From Palleronia caenipelagi (lineage in GTDB: Bacteria > Pseudomonadota > Alphaproteobacteria > Rhodobacterales > Rhodobacteraceae), in contig NZ_VFSV01000004.1 in the NCBI RefSeq assembly GCF_007004065.1, positions 62,001-126,000 on the forward strand: a stretch of DNA of 64,000 nt, written 5' to 3'. Position numbers and translations under genes: made by a program. Every line of letters begins with the position of its first letter. The stretch's first letter is position 1. The notes beneath the pieces were generated by a model. That model searched no databases. It was not told the DNA's origin and saw only the letters and a program-made list of their open reading frames with translations. Below are positions 35,255 to 47,975 of the stretch, one piece after another.

Positions 35255-37027
35255 TCAGTCGCGTGGAAGAACCCGGAGACCCAGTTCCCGCAGCTGTTCC
35301 GGCGTCGGATCGGAGGGCGCGTTCATCATCAGATCCTGCGCCTGCTGGTTCATCGGGAACATGATCACCTGACGGATGTTCTGCTCGTCTGCGAGCAGCA
35401 TCACCATCCGGTCAATGCCTGCCGCGCAGCCCCCATGCGGCGGGGCGCCGTACTGGAATGCGTTGACCATGCCGCCAAAGCGCTTGCGCACCTCTTCCTC
35501 GGAATATCCGGCGATCTCGAAGGCCTTGAACATGATCTCGGGGCGGTGGTTCCGGATCGCACCAGAGATCAGCTCATAGCCGTTGCAGGCGAGGTCGTAC
35601 TGGTAGCCCAGCACGTCCAGCGGATCGCCGTCCAGCGCCTCCATGCCGCCCTGAGGCATCGAGAAGGGGTTGTGCGAAAAGTCGATTTTGCCCTCATCGT
35701 CCTTTTCGTACATCGGGAAATCCACGATCCACGCAAAGGCAAAGCGGTCGGTCTCGGTCAGGCCGAGCTCATCACCGATGACCGTCCGGGCGCGGCCCGC
35801 GACGGCTTCGAAATCCGACGGACGCCCGCCGAGGAAAAACGCCGCATCGCCAACGCCGAGACCCAGCTGCTGGCGAATCGCCTCGGTGCGCTCGGGGCCA
35901 ATGTTTTTCGCCAGCGGACCGGCGGCTTCCATTTCGCCGTTGGCTTCCCGCCAGAAGATATAGCCCATACCGGGTAGGCCTTGCTCCTGCGCAAATTTGT
36001 TCATCCGGTCGCAAAACTTGCGGCTGCCGCCCTTGGGGGCGGGGATGGCGCGGATCTCGGTGCCGTCTTTCTCCAGCAGGTTGGCAAAGATCGCAAAACC
36101 GGAGCCACGGAATTGCTCGGAGACCACCTGCATCTCGATCGGGTTGCGCAGATCGGGCTTGTCCGTGCCGTATTTCAGCATCGCCTCTGCGAACGGGATG
36201 CGCGGGAACTCGGCATCCACCTTACGCCCGCCGCCAAAACGCTCGAAACAGCCACGGATCACCGGCTCGATGGTGGCAAAGATGTCTTCCTGCTCTACGA
36301 AGGACATCTCCATGTCGAGCTGGTAGAAATCGGTGGGGGAGCGGTCGGCGCGGGGATCTTCGTCGCGGAAACAGGGCGCGATCTGGAAATATTTGTCGAA
36401 GCCCGACACCATAATCAGCTGTTTGAATTGCTGAGGCGCCTGCGGCAGCGCGTAGAACTTGCCCGGATGCAGGCGCGACGGCACGAGGAAGTCGCGTGCA
36501 CCTTCGGGGCTCGAGGCGGTGATGATGGGGGTCTGGAACTCATTAAAGTTCTGTTCCCACATGCGTTCCCGCAGATCGCGCACCACGTCCGAACGCAGCA
36601 CCATGTTGTTGTGCAGGGTCTCGCGACGCAGGTCGAGGAAGCGGTAACGCAGGCGGGTTTCCTCGGGATAGTCCGGCTCGCCAAAGACCGGCAGCGGCAG
36701 CTCACCCGCGTGGCCGAGGACTTCGAGCCCACGGGCAAACACTTCGATCTCGCCGGTCGGGATCTTGGCGTTCACGAGGCTTTCGTCCCGGGCCTTCACG
36801 TCGCCGTCGATGCGAATGCACCATTCGGAACGCACCTTTTCCATCTCGGTGAAGGCGGGCGAATCGGGGTCGCAGATCACCTGCGTCATGCCGAAATGGT
36901 CGCGCAGGTCGATAAACAGCACCCCGCCATGGTCACGGACGCGATGCACCCACCCCGCGAGGCGCACATTGGCGCCCACATCGGCCTTGGTCAGATCGGC
37001 GCAGGTGTGGCTGCGATAGGCATGCAT
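35255..37027 (-). CDS. aspS: Aspartate-tRNA ligase
   Basis: Charges tRNA-Asp with aspartate. A 590-residue class II synthetase of the bacterial type. The anticodon-binding OB fold starts [20 protein letters not shown] and holds [19 protein letters not shown]. The catalytic core has motif 2 ([20 protein letters not shown]), the bacterial GAD insertion domain (about 290-420) and motif 3 ([12 protein letters not shown]). The start at 37027 fits the conserved N-terminus; AAAGAGGA lies 7 bases ahead. Divergent from carB. Confidence 0.95.
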   Translation of the reverse strand: MHAYRSHTCADLTKADVGANVRLAGWVHRVRDHGGVLFIDLRDHFGMTQVICDPDSPAFTEMEKVRSEWCIRIDGDVKARDESLVNAKIPTGEIEVFARGLEVLGHAGELPLPVFGEPDYPEETRLRYRFLDLRRETLHNNMVLRSDVVRDLRERMWEQNFNEFQTPIITASSPEGARDFLVPSRLHPGKFYALPQAPQQFKQLIMVSGFDKYFQIAPCFRDEDPRADRSPTDFYQLDMEMSFVEQEDIFATIEPVIRGCFERFGGGRKVDAEFPRIPFAEAMLKYGTDKPDLRNPIEMQVVSEQFRGSGFAIFANLLEKDGTEIRAIPAPKGGSRKFCDRMNKFAQEQGLPGMGYIFWREANGEMEAAGPLAKNIGPERTEAIRQQLGLGVGDAAFFLGGRPSDFEAVAGRARTVIGDELGLTETDRFAFAWIVDFPMYEKDDEGKIDFSHNPFSMPQGGMEALDGDPLDVLGYQYDLACNGYELISGAIRNHRPEIMFKAFEIAGYSEEEVRKRFGGMVNAFQYGAPPHGGCAAGIDRMVMLLADEQNIRQVIMFPMNQQAQDLMMNAPSDPTPEQLRELGLRVLPRD

Positions 37028-37286
37028 GGCTGGATCCTCTTTGCGGCAATTGGGCGCGATACACATGGGCGGGCGGCCCAAGTCAAGCGGATCGCGTGCT
37101 TCCGGAGCGAAACGGCGCGATTTTCCCGGCAGATCGGTGGAGGCGCGGGTTTGACAGGCCGGGATTTGCATATTTTTGGACAGGTGACGTCGAAAGGGTG
37201 CTCGCAAAAGGTCAGGGGTGACTTGCGCCCCCCGCCCCCATGCGTATAACCCCGGTCGATTTGCGCCGATGACCCTGGGGGACACC

Positions 37287-40637
<3,351 letters not shown>

Positions 40638-40670
40638 GCTCAGGACCCATTGATTTCCGCCTGGTGGCGT

Positions 40671-40783
40671 GATTCACCGCTGCAAAATTGGCGGTGAACA
40701 TGTCTGATCTTTTCTGGCTGACGGATGCGCAGATGGAGCGTCTTGAGCCCTTCTGTGCCAAGTCGCACGGCAAACGGGGGTAA
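40671..40783 (+). pseudogene. IS5-family left-end fragment (copy C)
   Basis: The frame from 40700 reads MSDLFWLTDAQMERLEPFCA then KSHGKRG and stop, the first 27 residues of an IS5-type transposase. The leader has TTCACCGC and GCGGTGAA arms at 40673-40680 and 40691-40698, matching the leaders of the two fragments near 27 kb. It breaks off directly before the IS3 fragment. Confidence 0.78.
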
Positions 40784-40847
40784 TCCCCCCCTATTTTAGG
40801 GGATGCGGAAGTAGAATTTTCTCGGCAGGATGAACGGGGAGATTCAG

Positions 40848-41006
40848 ATGAAGAAAGCACGTCTTACCGAGGCCCAGATCATGTCTGTGCTGCGCCAGAT
40901 GGAGGGCGGTGTGGCTGTTGCGGAGCTGTGCCGCGAGCACGGCATGAGCAGCGCATACCCCGAAGTTACGCTCGCACAAGCGCGGGATAAGGCGCGGCAG
41001 ATCTAA
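40848..41006 (+). pseudogene. Chimeric ORF: IS3-type OrfA N-terminus fused in frame to integrase fragment
   Basis: Residues 1-36 (MKKARLTEAQIMSVLRQMEG and on to CREHGMSSA) are the helix-turn-helix start of an IS3-family (IS407-like) OrfA. From residue 37 the text switches to YPEVTLAQARDKARQI, a piece of the N-terminal region of DUF4102-type tyrosine recombinases, then TAA. The leader before 40848 (GGATGAACGGGGAGATTCAG) is normal for the IS3 group. The junction near 40956 records a deletion or recombination. The product, if made, would be a 52-residue hybrid. Confidence 0.75.
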
Positions 41007-41135
41007 GAGCAGATCCGTGATGGCATAGACCCCGTAGAAGAACGCAAAGTGGCTCGCTACCTGCTTATCGCAGCGCAAAGGCGCGGTCTGACATTTGCCG
41101 ATGCGGTAGACCTCTACCTCGCTGCGAAGCTGAGG
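40956..41135 (+). pseudogene. Tyrosine recombinase (integrase) N-terminal fragment
   Basis: Continues in the same frame past the TAA at 41004: EQIRDGIDPVEERKVARYLL and RGLTFADAVDLYLAAKL, the arm-binding/core-binding linker of P4-type integrases. Homology ends at about 41135. The catalytic part is not continuous with it; a separate catalytic fragment lies at 41840-42065. Confidence 0.7.
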
Positions 41136-42193
41136 TGCTTTCTGGCGCGCGAGGCGTGGATGCCCCGGAGGATTTTGACTGGACGAGCGAGGGGCGCGGG
41201 ACAGCGTTGGTCCGCTCTGTTGAGAAACTGATCGGCAACGCTATGCCGACTGGTACACTGCAATTGAGCGGCACCCCGTCACGAACGAAAAAACCAAACA
41301 CATTCGTGCCACCATTTACGTCAAAGAGCGGGCCGAGAGCGAATTGGCATTCGGCGCCACACAGACGCTGGAACGGCAATTGGTGCAAAAGGTTCTTGAA
41401 GTCGGCATTTCCTGCGATGCGCAATCGCGTCTGGTCGAGATTTGCGCGATCCGAGGTGCTGGCCGTTCAGATCAATTTGTCTGTGCTGGTCGAGCAGCTC
41501 GCCAACGTTTTCGGATGCAAGCGCCGCAAGACCGACCCGATCCACGAAGAGACCTGGCGCATTGCGGCGCTGGAAACGCCGCATGGAGATGTCACGCTGC
41601 GCCTGATCCATGATCGAAACGCGCGCGCCCTGACCAACGCTCTGTCGCGGGAGGCCCGATCTGCGTGGCGACTGATCGTCACGGCAGAGGGCGCGCTGTC
41701 TTTACCGGATGTGACGACAGTTGCCCTGAAGGATCTGATCGAGATCGACGCGGGCACCGGCGCGCTGCGGGCAATTGCCGAACTTGCCGTGCTGTGCGGC
41801 GTCCCGGAGATTCGGCGCGGGGGCACCCGCCGCCCATGGCGCAGTTCCGAACCGGTCCGAAAGATCGTCAACGACGCCCTCAAGGCCGCCGGTCTGCAAG
41901 CCTTCGGCCCCCACGCCTTCCGACACCTGCACGCCCGGAATGCCGCGAAAACCTGCACCACCCCGGTGGAACTGGTCGCCGTCTCCCAAAACCTTGGCCA
42001 CACGGACGTTCTGACCACGCTGCGCAGCTACGGTCAGATCACCCGCGAACGCCAGCACGCAATCGTGACCGGGGAACCGGAAGTAAGAGGCATCGATGAC
42101 TGGTCTAGCCAATCTGACAGATTCAAGCGGGCGCAATGTGTGGGAACGAATGCGGGAGCAGTGATGGCTTATCGGCCAGATAACCATCAATAG
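41135..42193 (+). pseudogene. Mosaic ORF ending in a tyrosine-recombinase catalytic fragment
   Basis: An open frame of 352 codons that looks like joined debris. Residues 1-100 are unlike normal protein (GTLQLSGTPSRTKKPN). The other plus frame over about 41230-41430 reads more naturally (TIYVKERAESELAFGATQTL). Residues about 105-222 (QINLSVLVEQLANVFGCKRR, VTTVALKDLIEIDAGTGALR) look like real but unrecognised protein. Residues 236-310 are the C-terminal integrase core: FGPHAFRHLHARNAA (H-x-x-R), VSQNLGHTDVLTTLRSYGQI with His289 and nucleophile Tyr299. The first catalytic Arg is absent, so it is not a working recombinase. It borders tRNA-Ser. Confidence 0.65.
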
Positions 42194-42214
42194 CAGATGC
42201 ATATCTAAAATGTC

Positions 42215-42304
42215 TGGCGGAGGCTGTGGGATTCGAACCCACGGGACGCTCTCACGCCCAACGGTTTTCAAGACCGCCGCATTCGACCACTCTGCCAAAC
42301 CTCC
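42215..42304 (-). tRNA. tRNA-Ser (UGA)
   Basis: A 90-base serine tRNA with encoded CCA. Acceptor arm GGAGGTT pairs with AGCCTCC, discriminator G. The anticodon loop CTTGAAA carries TGA. A long variable arm (TTGGGCGTGAGAGCGTCC region) marks a class II tRNA. The T-arm has GGTTCGAATCC. The integrase catalytic fragment ends just beyond its 3' end, the classic insertion site for genomic islands. Confidence 0.95.
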
Positions 42305-42451
42305 GTCCAAGTTCTGAGTTATCGCGCTTGACCGCCGTATGGAAGGCCCCAAATTCGCGAGGCTGTGCCCTTGCGAGCCGCGGGTTCGGGGATGCATCCG
42401 AGGTCAAGCCCTGCTAGGAATTGAGTGAACGATCAGAACAGGACACCCGCC

Positions 42452-43642
42452 ATGCGCCTCGCCCGCCTCGTCCCAATGCTTCTCCTCTGCCTCGCGGCGC
42501 TGCCCGCCTATGCGTTCGATACAGCAGCGCGCGCGGCATATGTCTATGACCTGACGACAAAGACCGTCCTGATGGCGAAAAACGCAGACGAGGCTTTGCC
42601 GCCGGCATCCATGTCGAAGCTGATGACTCTGAACATGCTGTTCGAGGCTCTGCGCGACGGGCGGGTGGACATGAACACGCAATTTGGTGTCAGTTCCAAG
42701 GCCCGCGCCATGGGCGGCTCGACCATGTTCCTGAACGAGCGTGACCGTCCCACGGTTGAAGAGTTGATTCAGGGTATCATCGTGATGTCTGGCAATGACG
42801 CCTGCGTTGTGGTGGCGGAGGGATTGGCGGGCAGCGAACAGTCCTTTGCCAAGATGATGACCGACCGGGCGCGAGATCTGGGTATGACCCAGTCGACATT
42901 TGCGAATGCGAGCGGCTGGCCCCACCCCAACCAACGTATGTCGATGCGGGATCTGGGCATCCTGGCGACCCGGCTCATCACTGAATTCCCAGAATATTAC
43001 GGTTACTTCGCGCAGAAGGAATTTGCGTTCGATAACCGCGCCCCGAAAAACCGGTTCAACCGGAACCCGCTGTTAGGTCTGGGGATCGGCGCTGACGGGT
43101 TGAAGACCGGTCACACCTCCGAGGCTGGCTATGGGCTTGTTGGCTCGGCCGCGCAGGGGGACAGGCGGATTGTCTTCGTGATCTCGGGTCTCGACAGCGA
43201 GCGCGCTCGGGCTGAGGAAGCTGAACGGCTGGTGAATTGGGCCTTTCGGCAGTTCGTGGAGAAGACCATCGTGGGTGATGGCGAGCGCGTGACGACGGCG
43301 GATGTGTGGCTGGGTGACAGCCGGTCCGTGGATCTGGTGAGCCCGGAGGAGCACCGCATGCTCTTGCCCGCGCAGGCGCAGGACAGCATCCGCGCCCGTG
43401 CGCGCTACACCAGCCCGCTGGAGGCGCCGATCGCGGAGGGCGAAGAGGTGGCGACGCTGGTCGTCTCGATCGATGGGCTGCCGGACGCAGAGTTTCCGCT
43501 GGTCGCCGCCGAAGAGGTGGGCCGGGGAGGATTCGTACCCCATATCCGGACCGCGGCTTCGGTGCTGTTGGCCAAGGCGCTGGATGCCCGCAAAGGCGGT
43601 GAAACTGCTGAACCGGACGCAGAGCCCGAGACCACGGAGTGA
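42452..43642 (+). CDS. D-alanyl-D-alanine carboxypeptidase (DacA/PBP5-PBP6 type)
   Basis: Trims the terminal D-Ala of peptidoglycan stem peptides in the periplasm. Start at 42452 gives signal peptide MRLARLVPMLLLCLAALPAYA. The S11-family active site is complete: SxxK at Ser53-Lys56 (ASMSKL), SxN at Ser113-Asn115 (MSGNDA), KTG at Lys218-Gly220 (GLKTGHTSEAG). A C-terminal beta domain (about 270-360) follows, then a hydrophilic acidic tail (GGETAEPDAEPETTE) instead of a clear membrane-anchoring amphipathic helix. A GTG at 42425 is a less likely start. First gene of a tight operon with tmk, holB and tatD. Confidence 0.92.
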   Translation: MRLARLVPMLLLCLAALPAYAFDTAARAAYVYDLTTKTVLMAKNADEALPPASMSKLMTLNMLFEALRDGRVDMNTQFGVSSKARAMGGSTMFLNERDRPTVEELIQGIIVMSGNDACVVVAEGLAGSEQSFAKMMTDRARDLGMTQSTFANASGWPHPNQRMSMRDLGILATRLITEFPEYYGYFAQKEFAFDNRAPKNRFNRNPLLGLGIGADGLKTGHTSEAGYGLVGSAAQGDRRIVFVISGLDSERARAEEAERLVNWAFRQFVEKTIVGDGERVTTADVWLGDSRSVDLVSPEEHRMLLPAQAQDSIRARARYTSPLEAPIAEGEEVATLVVSIDGLPDAEFPLVAAEEVGRGGFVPHIRTAASVLLAKALDARKGGETAEPDAEPETTE

Positions 43643-44253
43643 CCGGGACCGGCGTGTTTCTGAGCTTTGAAGGGATCGACGGGTCGGGCAAGTCTACGCA
43701 GGCCCGGCGTCTCGCCGCACATCTGCGCGATCAGGGCCGCGAGGTGGTTCTGACCCGTGAGCCGGGCGGGTCTCCGGGCGCTGAGGAAATCCGGCGGCTG
43801 GTGCTCGAAGGCGATGCGGAACGCTGGTCGGCGGAGACCGAACTCCTGCTCTTCACCGCCGCCCGGCGGGATCATCTGGAACGGCTGATTCAGCCTGCAC
43901 TTGATCGGGGTGCTGTGGTGATCTGCGACCGTTTTGCCGACTCGACCCGGGTCTATCAGGGTGTGGCGCGGGCGGATTTGCTGGGGCTGGTGAACACACT
44001 CCATGCGCAGGTGATTGGGGTCGATCCCGACCGGACCTTTCTCATCGACATGGATCCTGAGGCAGCGCTCACCCGCGCGCTTGGACGGCAGGCCGGCGAA
44101 GACCGGTTCGAAAGCTTTGGCGTCGGTTTGCAGGAAAAGCTGCGGGCCGGGTTTTTGGCGCTGGCCGAACGCGCGCCGGAACGGTTTCGGGTGATCGACG
44201 GCAATCGTTCGGAAGATGCGGTCGCCGCCGACGTGATCGCCGCTCTGCCATGA
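43639..44253 (+). CDS. tmk: Thymidylate kinase
   Basis: Phosphorylates dTMP to dTDP. A 204-residue protein with P-loop FEGIDGSGKSTQA (10-22), LTREPGGSPGAEEIRRLVL, the DR motif in VVICDRFADSTRVYQG, and the lid GRQAGEDRFES. Starts with GTG overlapping the preceding stop (GTGA), so translation is coupled to the carboxypeptidase gene. Confidence 0.95.
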   Translation: MTGTGVFLSFEGIDGSGKSTQARRLAAHLRDQGREVVLTREPGGSPGAEEIRRLVLEGDAERWSAETELLLFTAARRDHLERLIQPALDRGAVVICDRFADSTRVYQGVARADLLGLVNTLHAQVIGVDPDRTFLIDMDPEAALTRALGRQAGEDRFESFGVGLQEKLRAGFLALAERAPERFRVIDGNRSEDAVAADVIAALP

Positions 44254-45365
44254 GCGAGGACCTCGAATATGAGCCGGATCGTATACCCGGCACGCCCCAT
44301 CCGCGACATACGCTGGAGCTTTTCGGGCAAGATGCAGCAGAGGAAGCCTTTCTCGACGTGTGGCGGTCCGGGAGGTTGCATCACGCGTGGCTGCTGACCG
44401 GCCCCATGGGAGTTGGCAAGGCAACGCTTGCGTGGCGCATCGCCCGGTTCCTCCTGTCGGACCCGGACGCCGGGGCCATAACGCTCGACATATCCCGTGA
44501 CGAACCCGTCGCCCATCGGATTGACGCCCTGTCGGAGCCCGCCTTGTTCCTGATGCGCCCGACGGCGAACCCGGACACGGGCACCGAGCGGCGCGACATC
44601 ACCGTGGATGTTTCCCGCAGGCTCAAGGGCTTCCTGCAGCTCTCTGCCAGTGGCGGCGGGCGGCGGGTGGTCATCGTCGATGCCGCCGACCAACTGAACA
44701 CACAGGCCGCCAATGCGATCCTGAAACTCATCGAAGAACCACCCCCGCTGACGACCTTTCTGCTGGTCAGCCACATGCCCGCGCGGCTCCTGCCGACGAT
44801 CCGGTCCCGCTGCCGGGTGCTGAAGCTCGGCCCCCTCACTCCCGACGACCTCGCGCGGGCGCTGGACGGGGCAGGCGTGACGAGCGACGCGAACCCCCAC
44901 GCCATGGCGGAACTCGCGGGCGGGTCCGCCGGCGAGGCCGCGCGGCTGGTCCTTGAGGATGGACCGAGCCTCTACGCCGCTCTGGTGCAGCTCGCCTCGG
45001 GGATTCCGCAAATGGACCGGCCCGCCCTGACCCGGCTGGGCGATGGTCTGGCCGGGGCGGGGGGACGCGGTCGGATGGAGACGCTGGTGCGGTTGATCGG
45101 CCTCCTTTTGGGGCGTCTCGCTCGGACAGGGGCCGGTCATGCCCCCGCCGCGCAGGCCGCACCGGGCGAGGCGGAGATGCTGGAGCGCCTCTCCCCCGAC
45201 TCGGCCGCTGCCCGCATCTGGGCGGAACTGGCGGCGGAGCTGTCACAAAGGCTGGCCCATGGGCGGGCGGTGAACCTTGACCCGTCGGGCTTGATTCTGG
45301 ATACGGGCCTGAAGCTCAACGACACGGGCCGCGCCATTCTGCGCGGCGAGACCTATGGCCACTGA
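44250..45365 (+). CDS. holB: DNA polymerase III delta-prime subunit
   Basis: Clamp-loader subunit. The 371-residue protein begins with an alphaproteobacterial extension (DLEYEPDRIPGTPHPRHTLE). A RecA-like domain follows with P-loop region LLTGPMGVGKATLAWRIARF, then VVIVDAADQLNTQAANAILK and EEPPPLTTFLLVSHMPARLL, and the sensor SRCRVLKLGPL (SRC motif). A helical C-terminal collar domain completes it. Four-base overlap with tmk, ten-base overlap with the next gene. Confidence 0.92.
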   Translation: MSEDLEYEPDRIPGTPHPRHTLELFGQDAAEEAFLDVWRSGRLHHAWLLTGPMGVGKATLAWRIARFLLSDPDAGAITLDISRDEPVAHRIDALSEPALFLMRPTANPDTGTERRDITVDVSRRLKGFLQLSASGGGRRVVIVDAADQLNTQAANAILKLIEEPPPLTTFLLVSHMPARLLPTIRSRCRVLKLGPLTPDDLARALDGAGVTSDANPHAMAELAGGSAGEAARLVLEDGPSLYAALVQLASGIPQMDRPALTRLGDGLAGAGGRGRMETLVRLIGLLLGRLARTGAGHAPAAQAAPGEAEMLERLSPDSAAARIWAELAAELSQRLAHGRAVNLDPSGLILDTGLKLNDTGRAILRGETYGH

Positions 45366-46143
45366 CCCGCGCATCACCGACAGCCACTGCCATCTGGATT
45401 TCCCGGATTTTGACGACACCCGAGCCGAGGTGGTCGCCCGTGCGGTCGCCAATGGCGTGCACCGGATGGTCACCATCTGCACCCGCCTCGACCGGGTGGA
45501 TCAGGTGCGCAGCATCGCCGAGGCCCATGACGCGGTCTGGTGGGCAGCGGGCACCCACCCAATGAGCGCCGGAGACGTGCCGCAGGTCAGCATCGAAGAC
45601 CTGCTGACCCTCGCAGAGCACCCGAAATTCGTCGGCATCGGCGAAACCGGGCTCGATTACCACTACACCGCCGAGACGAAGTCTGCCCAGCAAGAGAGCC
45701 TGCGCACCCATATCGAGGCCGCGCGCCAGACGAAGCTGCCGCTGATCATCCATGCACGCGATGCCGATGAGGACATGGCGCGGATTCTGTCAGAGGAGCA
45801 CGCGCGCGGGGCCTATTCCTGCGTAATGCATTGCTTTTCCTCGAGCGCAGAACTGGCTCGCGCGGCGCTGGATCTGGGGTTTTACCTGTCCATGTCCGGC
45901 ATCGCGGCGTTCAAGCGTTCCGAGGAGCTGCGGGCGATCTTTGCCGAAGCGCTCGTGGACCGGATCCTGGTGGAAACCGACAGCCCCTATCTCGCGCCCC
46001 CGCCCCATCGCGGCAAGCGCAATGAGCCTGCTTATTCGGTGCACACAGCGCGGGTCGGGGCGGAGCTTTACGGCCTCAGCTACGAAGACTTCGCGGCGCA
46101 GACCGAAGAGAACTTCGCCCGGCTGTTCTGGAAGGCCGCATGA
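45355..46143 (+). CDS. tatD: TatD-family metal-dependent hydrolase
   Basis: A 262-residue TIM-barrel hydrolase of the TatD DNase family, thought to act in DNA end processing or quality control. Metal ligands are visible: DSHCHLDF (H-x-H), GETGLDYHY (Glu), PLIIHARDA (His), VMHCFS (His) and ETDSPYLAPPPHRGKRNEP (Asp). Located after holB, the usual neighbour in alphaproteobacteria. Overlaps both flanking genes by a few bases. Confidence 0.93.
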   Translation: MATDPRITDSHCHLDFPDFDDTRAEVVARAVANGVHRMVTICTRLDRVDQVRSIAEAHDAVWWAAGTHPMSAGDVPQVSIEDLLTLAEHPKFVGIGETGLDYHYTAETKSAQQESLRTHIEAARQTKLPLIIHARDADEDMARILSEEHARGAYSCVMHCFSSSAELARAALDLGFYLSMSGIAAFKRSEELRAIFAEALVDRILVETDSPYLAPPPHRGKRNEPAYSVHTARVGAELYGLSYEDFAAQTEENFARLFWKAA

Positions 46144-46937
46144 CCCTGCGGTTCACCATCCTCGGCTGCGGCTCCTCGGGCGGCGTGCCGCGTATCGGGG
46201 GCGATTGGGGCCAATGCGATCCCACGGATCCCCATAACCGCCGCCGCCGCTGCTCGCTGCTGGTCGAGCGGATGGGAGACGCAGGCACCACCCGCGTCCT
46301 GATCGACGCATCCCCGGATCTTCGGGAGCAACTGCTCTCCGCCGAGGTTGGCGAATTGGACGGCGTCGTGTTCACCCACGCCCACGCCGATCACTGTCAC
46401 GGGCTCGACGATCTGCGGATGATCGTCATCGCCATGCGCCAGCGGCTGAATATCTGGGCCGATGAGCCGACCATGGCCGCGCTGAAGCACCGGTTTGATT
46501 ACGCGTTCGAGACGCCGCCCAATTCCGATTACCCACCGATCCTCGACGCGCATCTGATCGACGGCGATGTGACCATCGACGGTGCAGGAGGTGCGATCAT
46601 CCTCACTCCGTTCCGCGTCGAGCATGGCCGCATCGACGCCCTGGGCTTTCGCATCGGCGGGCTGGCCTATCTGCCCGATGTCAGCGCCATGACCGACGAT
46701 GCCTGGGCGGCGGTCAAGGATCTCGACGTCTGGATCGTTGATGCCCTGCGCCGTGCCCCGCATCCCTCTCACGCCCATCTGGAGCGCACACTGGAGTGGA
46801 TTGCCCAGGCGACCCCCAAAAGCGCCATCCTGACCAACATGCACACCGATCTGGACTACGCCACGATCGATGCGGAAACGCCGGATCACGTGAGACCCGC
46901 CCATGATCTGATGCGCGTCACGCTTCCCAGCTCATGA
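46140..46937 (+). CDS. Metallo-beta-lactamase-fold hydrolase, PhnP-like
   Basis: A 265-residue phosphodiesterase-like enzyme. Key motifs are ILGCGSSGGVPRIGG at the N-terminus, THAHADHCHGLDDLR (H-x-H-x-D-H zinc site) and AILTNMHTDLDY near the C-terminus. Relatives include PhnP, which opens 5-phosphoribosyl 1,2-cyclic phosphate, but no phosphonate genes are here. The tatD linkage is typical for Rhodobacterales and suggests a nucleic-acid or nucleotide role. Four-base overlaps on both sides. Confidence 0.88.
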   Translation: MTLRFTILGCGSSGGVPRIGGDWGQCDPTDPHNRRRRCSLLVERMGDAGTTRVLIDASPDLREQLLSAEVGELDGVVFTHAHADHCHGLDDLRMIVIAMRQRLNIWADEPTMAALKHRFDYAFETPPNSDYPPILDAHLIDGDVTIDGAGGAIILTPFRVEHGRIDALGFRIGGLAYLPDVSAMTDDAWAAVKDLDVWIVDALRRAPHPSHAHLERTLEWIAQATPKSAILTNMHTDLDYATIDAETPDHVRPAHDLMRVTLPSS

Positions 46938-47860
46938 ACCAGCTCATCGACGTTATCCTGCCGGTATTTCTGGTCATCGGGGCGGGATACGTGGCTGTCT
47001 GGCGGGGCTGGTTCGCCGACAGCGCCATTGACGGGCTGATGAGGTTCTCCCAGCAATTCGCCATTCCCTGCCTCCTGTTCCGCGCCATCGCAACGCTGGA
47101 TCTGGGGGCCGAGTTCTCCTGGCCGCTGCTCCTGAGCTTCTACACCGGCGCGGCCTCGGGGTTCTTCGCCGGACTCATCGGCGCGCGTCTTCTGGGGCGC
47201 GGTTGGGAAGACTCCGTAGCCATCGGCTTCTGCGGGCTGTTCTCCAACTCGGTGCTGCTGGGCCTGCCGATCACCGAGCGGGCCTTTGGCGCGGACACGC
47301 TGGCCTTTAACTACGCCATCGTCGCGGTCCATGCGCCGTTTTGCTACCTCCTCGGCATGACCACGATGGAGCTGGTCCGTGCGCGTGGCGAGAGCCTGCG
47401 GCGCCTGCCCCTGCGCGTCGGGCGGGCGATGTTCCGCAACGCATTGGTGCTGGGGATCTCGCTGGGCTTCATCGTCAACCTCTCCGGCGTCACGCTGCCG
47501 GGTGTCCTTGACAGCGCGCTCTCCATGGTGATCCGCGCCGCCCTGCCTTCGGCACTGTTTGCCCTCGGCGGTATCCTCTACCGCTACCGGCCCGAAGGCG
47601 ATATGCGGGTGATCGCACTGATCTGCGCAACATCGCTGGTGCTGCACCCGACCGTGGCCTGGACCGTCGGTCAAATCCTCGGCCTTTCCACCGACCAGCT
47701 CCGCGCGGCAGTCCTGACGGCCTCCATGGCGCCGGGGGTGAACACCTATATCTTCGCGAATATGTATGACGCCGCCCGCCGCTCTGCGGCCTCCGGCGTG
47801 CTCATCGGCACCGCACTCTCGATCCTCACCGTCTGGGTCTGGCTGCTGATCTTGCCCTGA
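46934..47860 (+). CDS. AEC family transporter
   Basis: A 308-residue auxin efflux carrier-type membrane protein with about ten hydrophobic helices arranged as two repeats. Examples are IDVILPVFLVIGAGYVAVWR, VAIGFCGLFSNSVLLGLPIT (repeat motif with N-S-V-L-L-G-L-P) and TASMAPGVNTYIFANMYDAA. Family members move organic acids such as malonate or malate. It ends the operon begun by the carboxypeptidase gene. Confidence 0.88.
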   Translation: MNQLIDVILPVFLVIGAGYVAVWRGWFADSAIDGLMRFSQQFAIPCLLFRAIATLDLGAEFSWPLLLSFYTGAASGFFAGLIGARLLGRGWEDSVAIGFCGLFSNSVLLGLPITERAFGADTLAFNYAIVAVHAPFCYLLGMTTMELVRARGESLRRLPLRVGRAMFRNALVLGISLGFIVNLSGVTLPGVLDSALSMVIRAALPSALFALGGILYRYRPEGDMRVIALICATSLVLHPTVAWTVGQILGLSTDQLRAAVLTASMAPGVNTYIFANMYDAARRSAASGVLIGTALSILTVWVWLLILP

Positions 47861-47975
47861 CCTGGCGAAGCAGGTGACGTGCCCGCAGGATCACGGTAAA
47901 GCTGTCTCTAACCTGATAATAACCAGAGGGTCACATGCTGACCCCTCCCAAAGTGAAAAGTGACATCGTTCTGAC

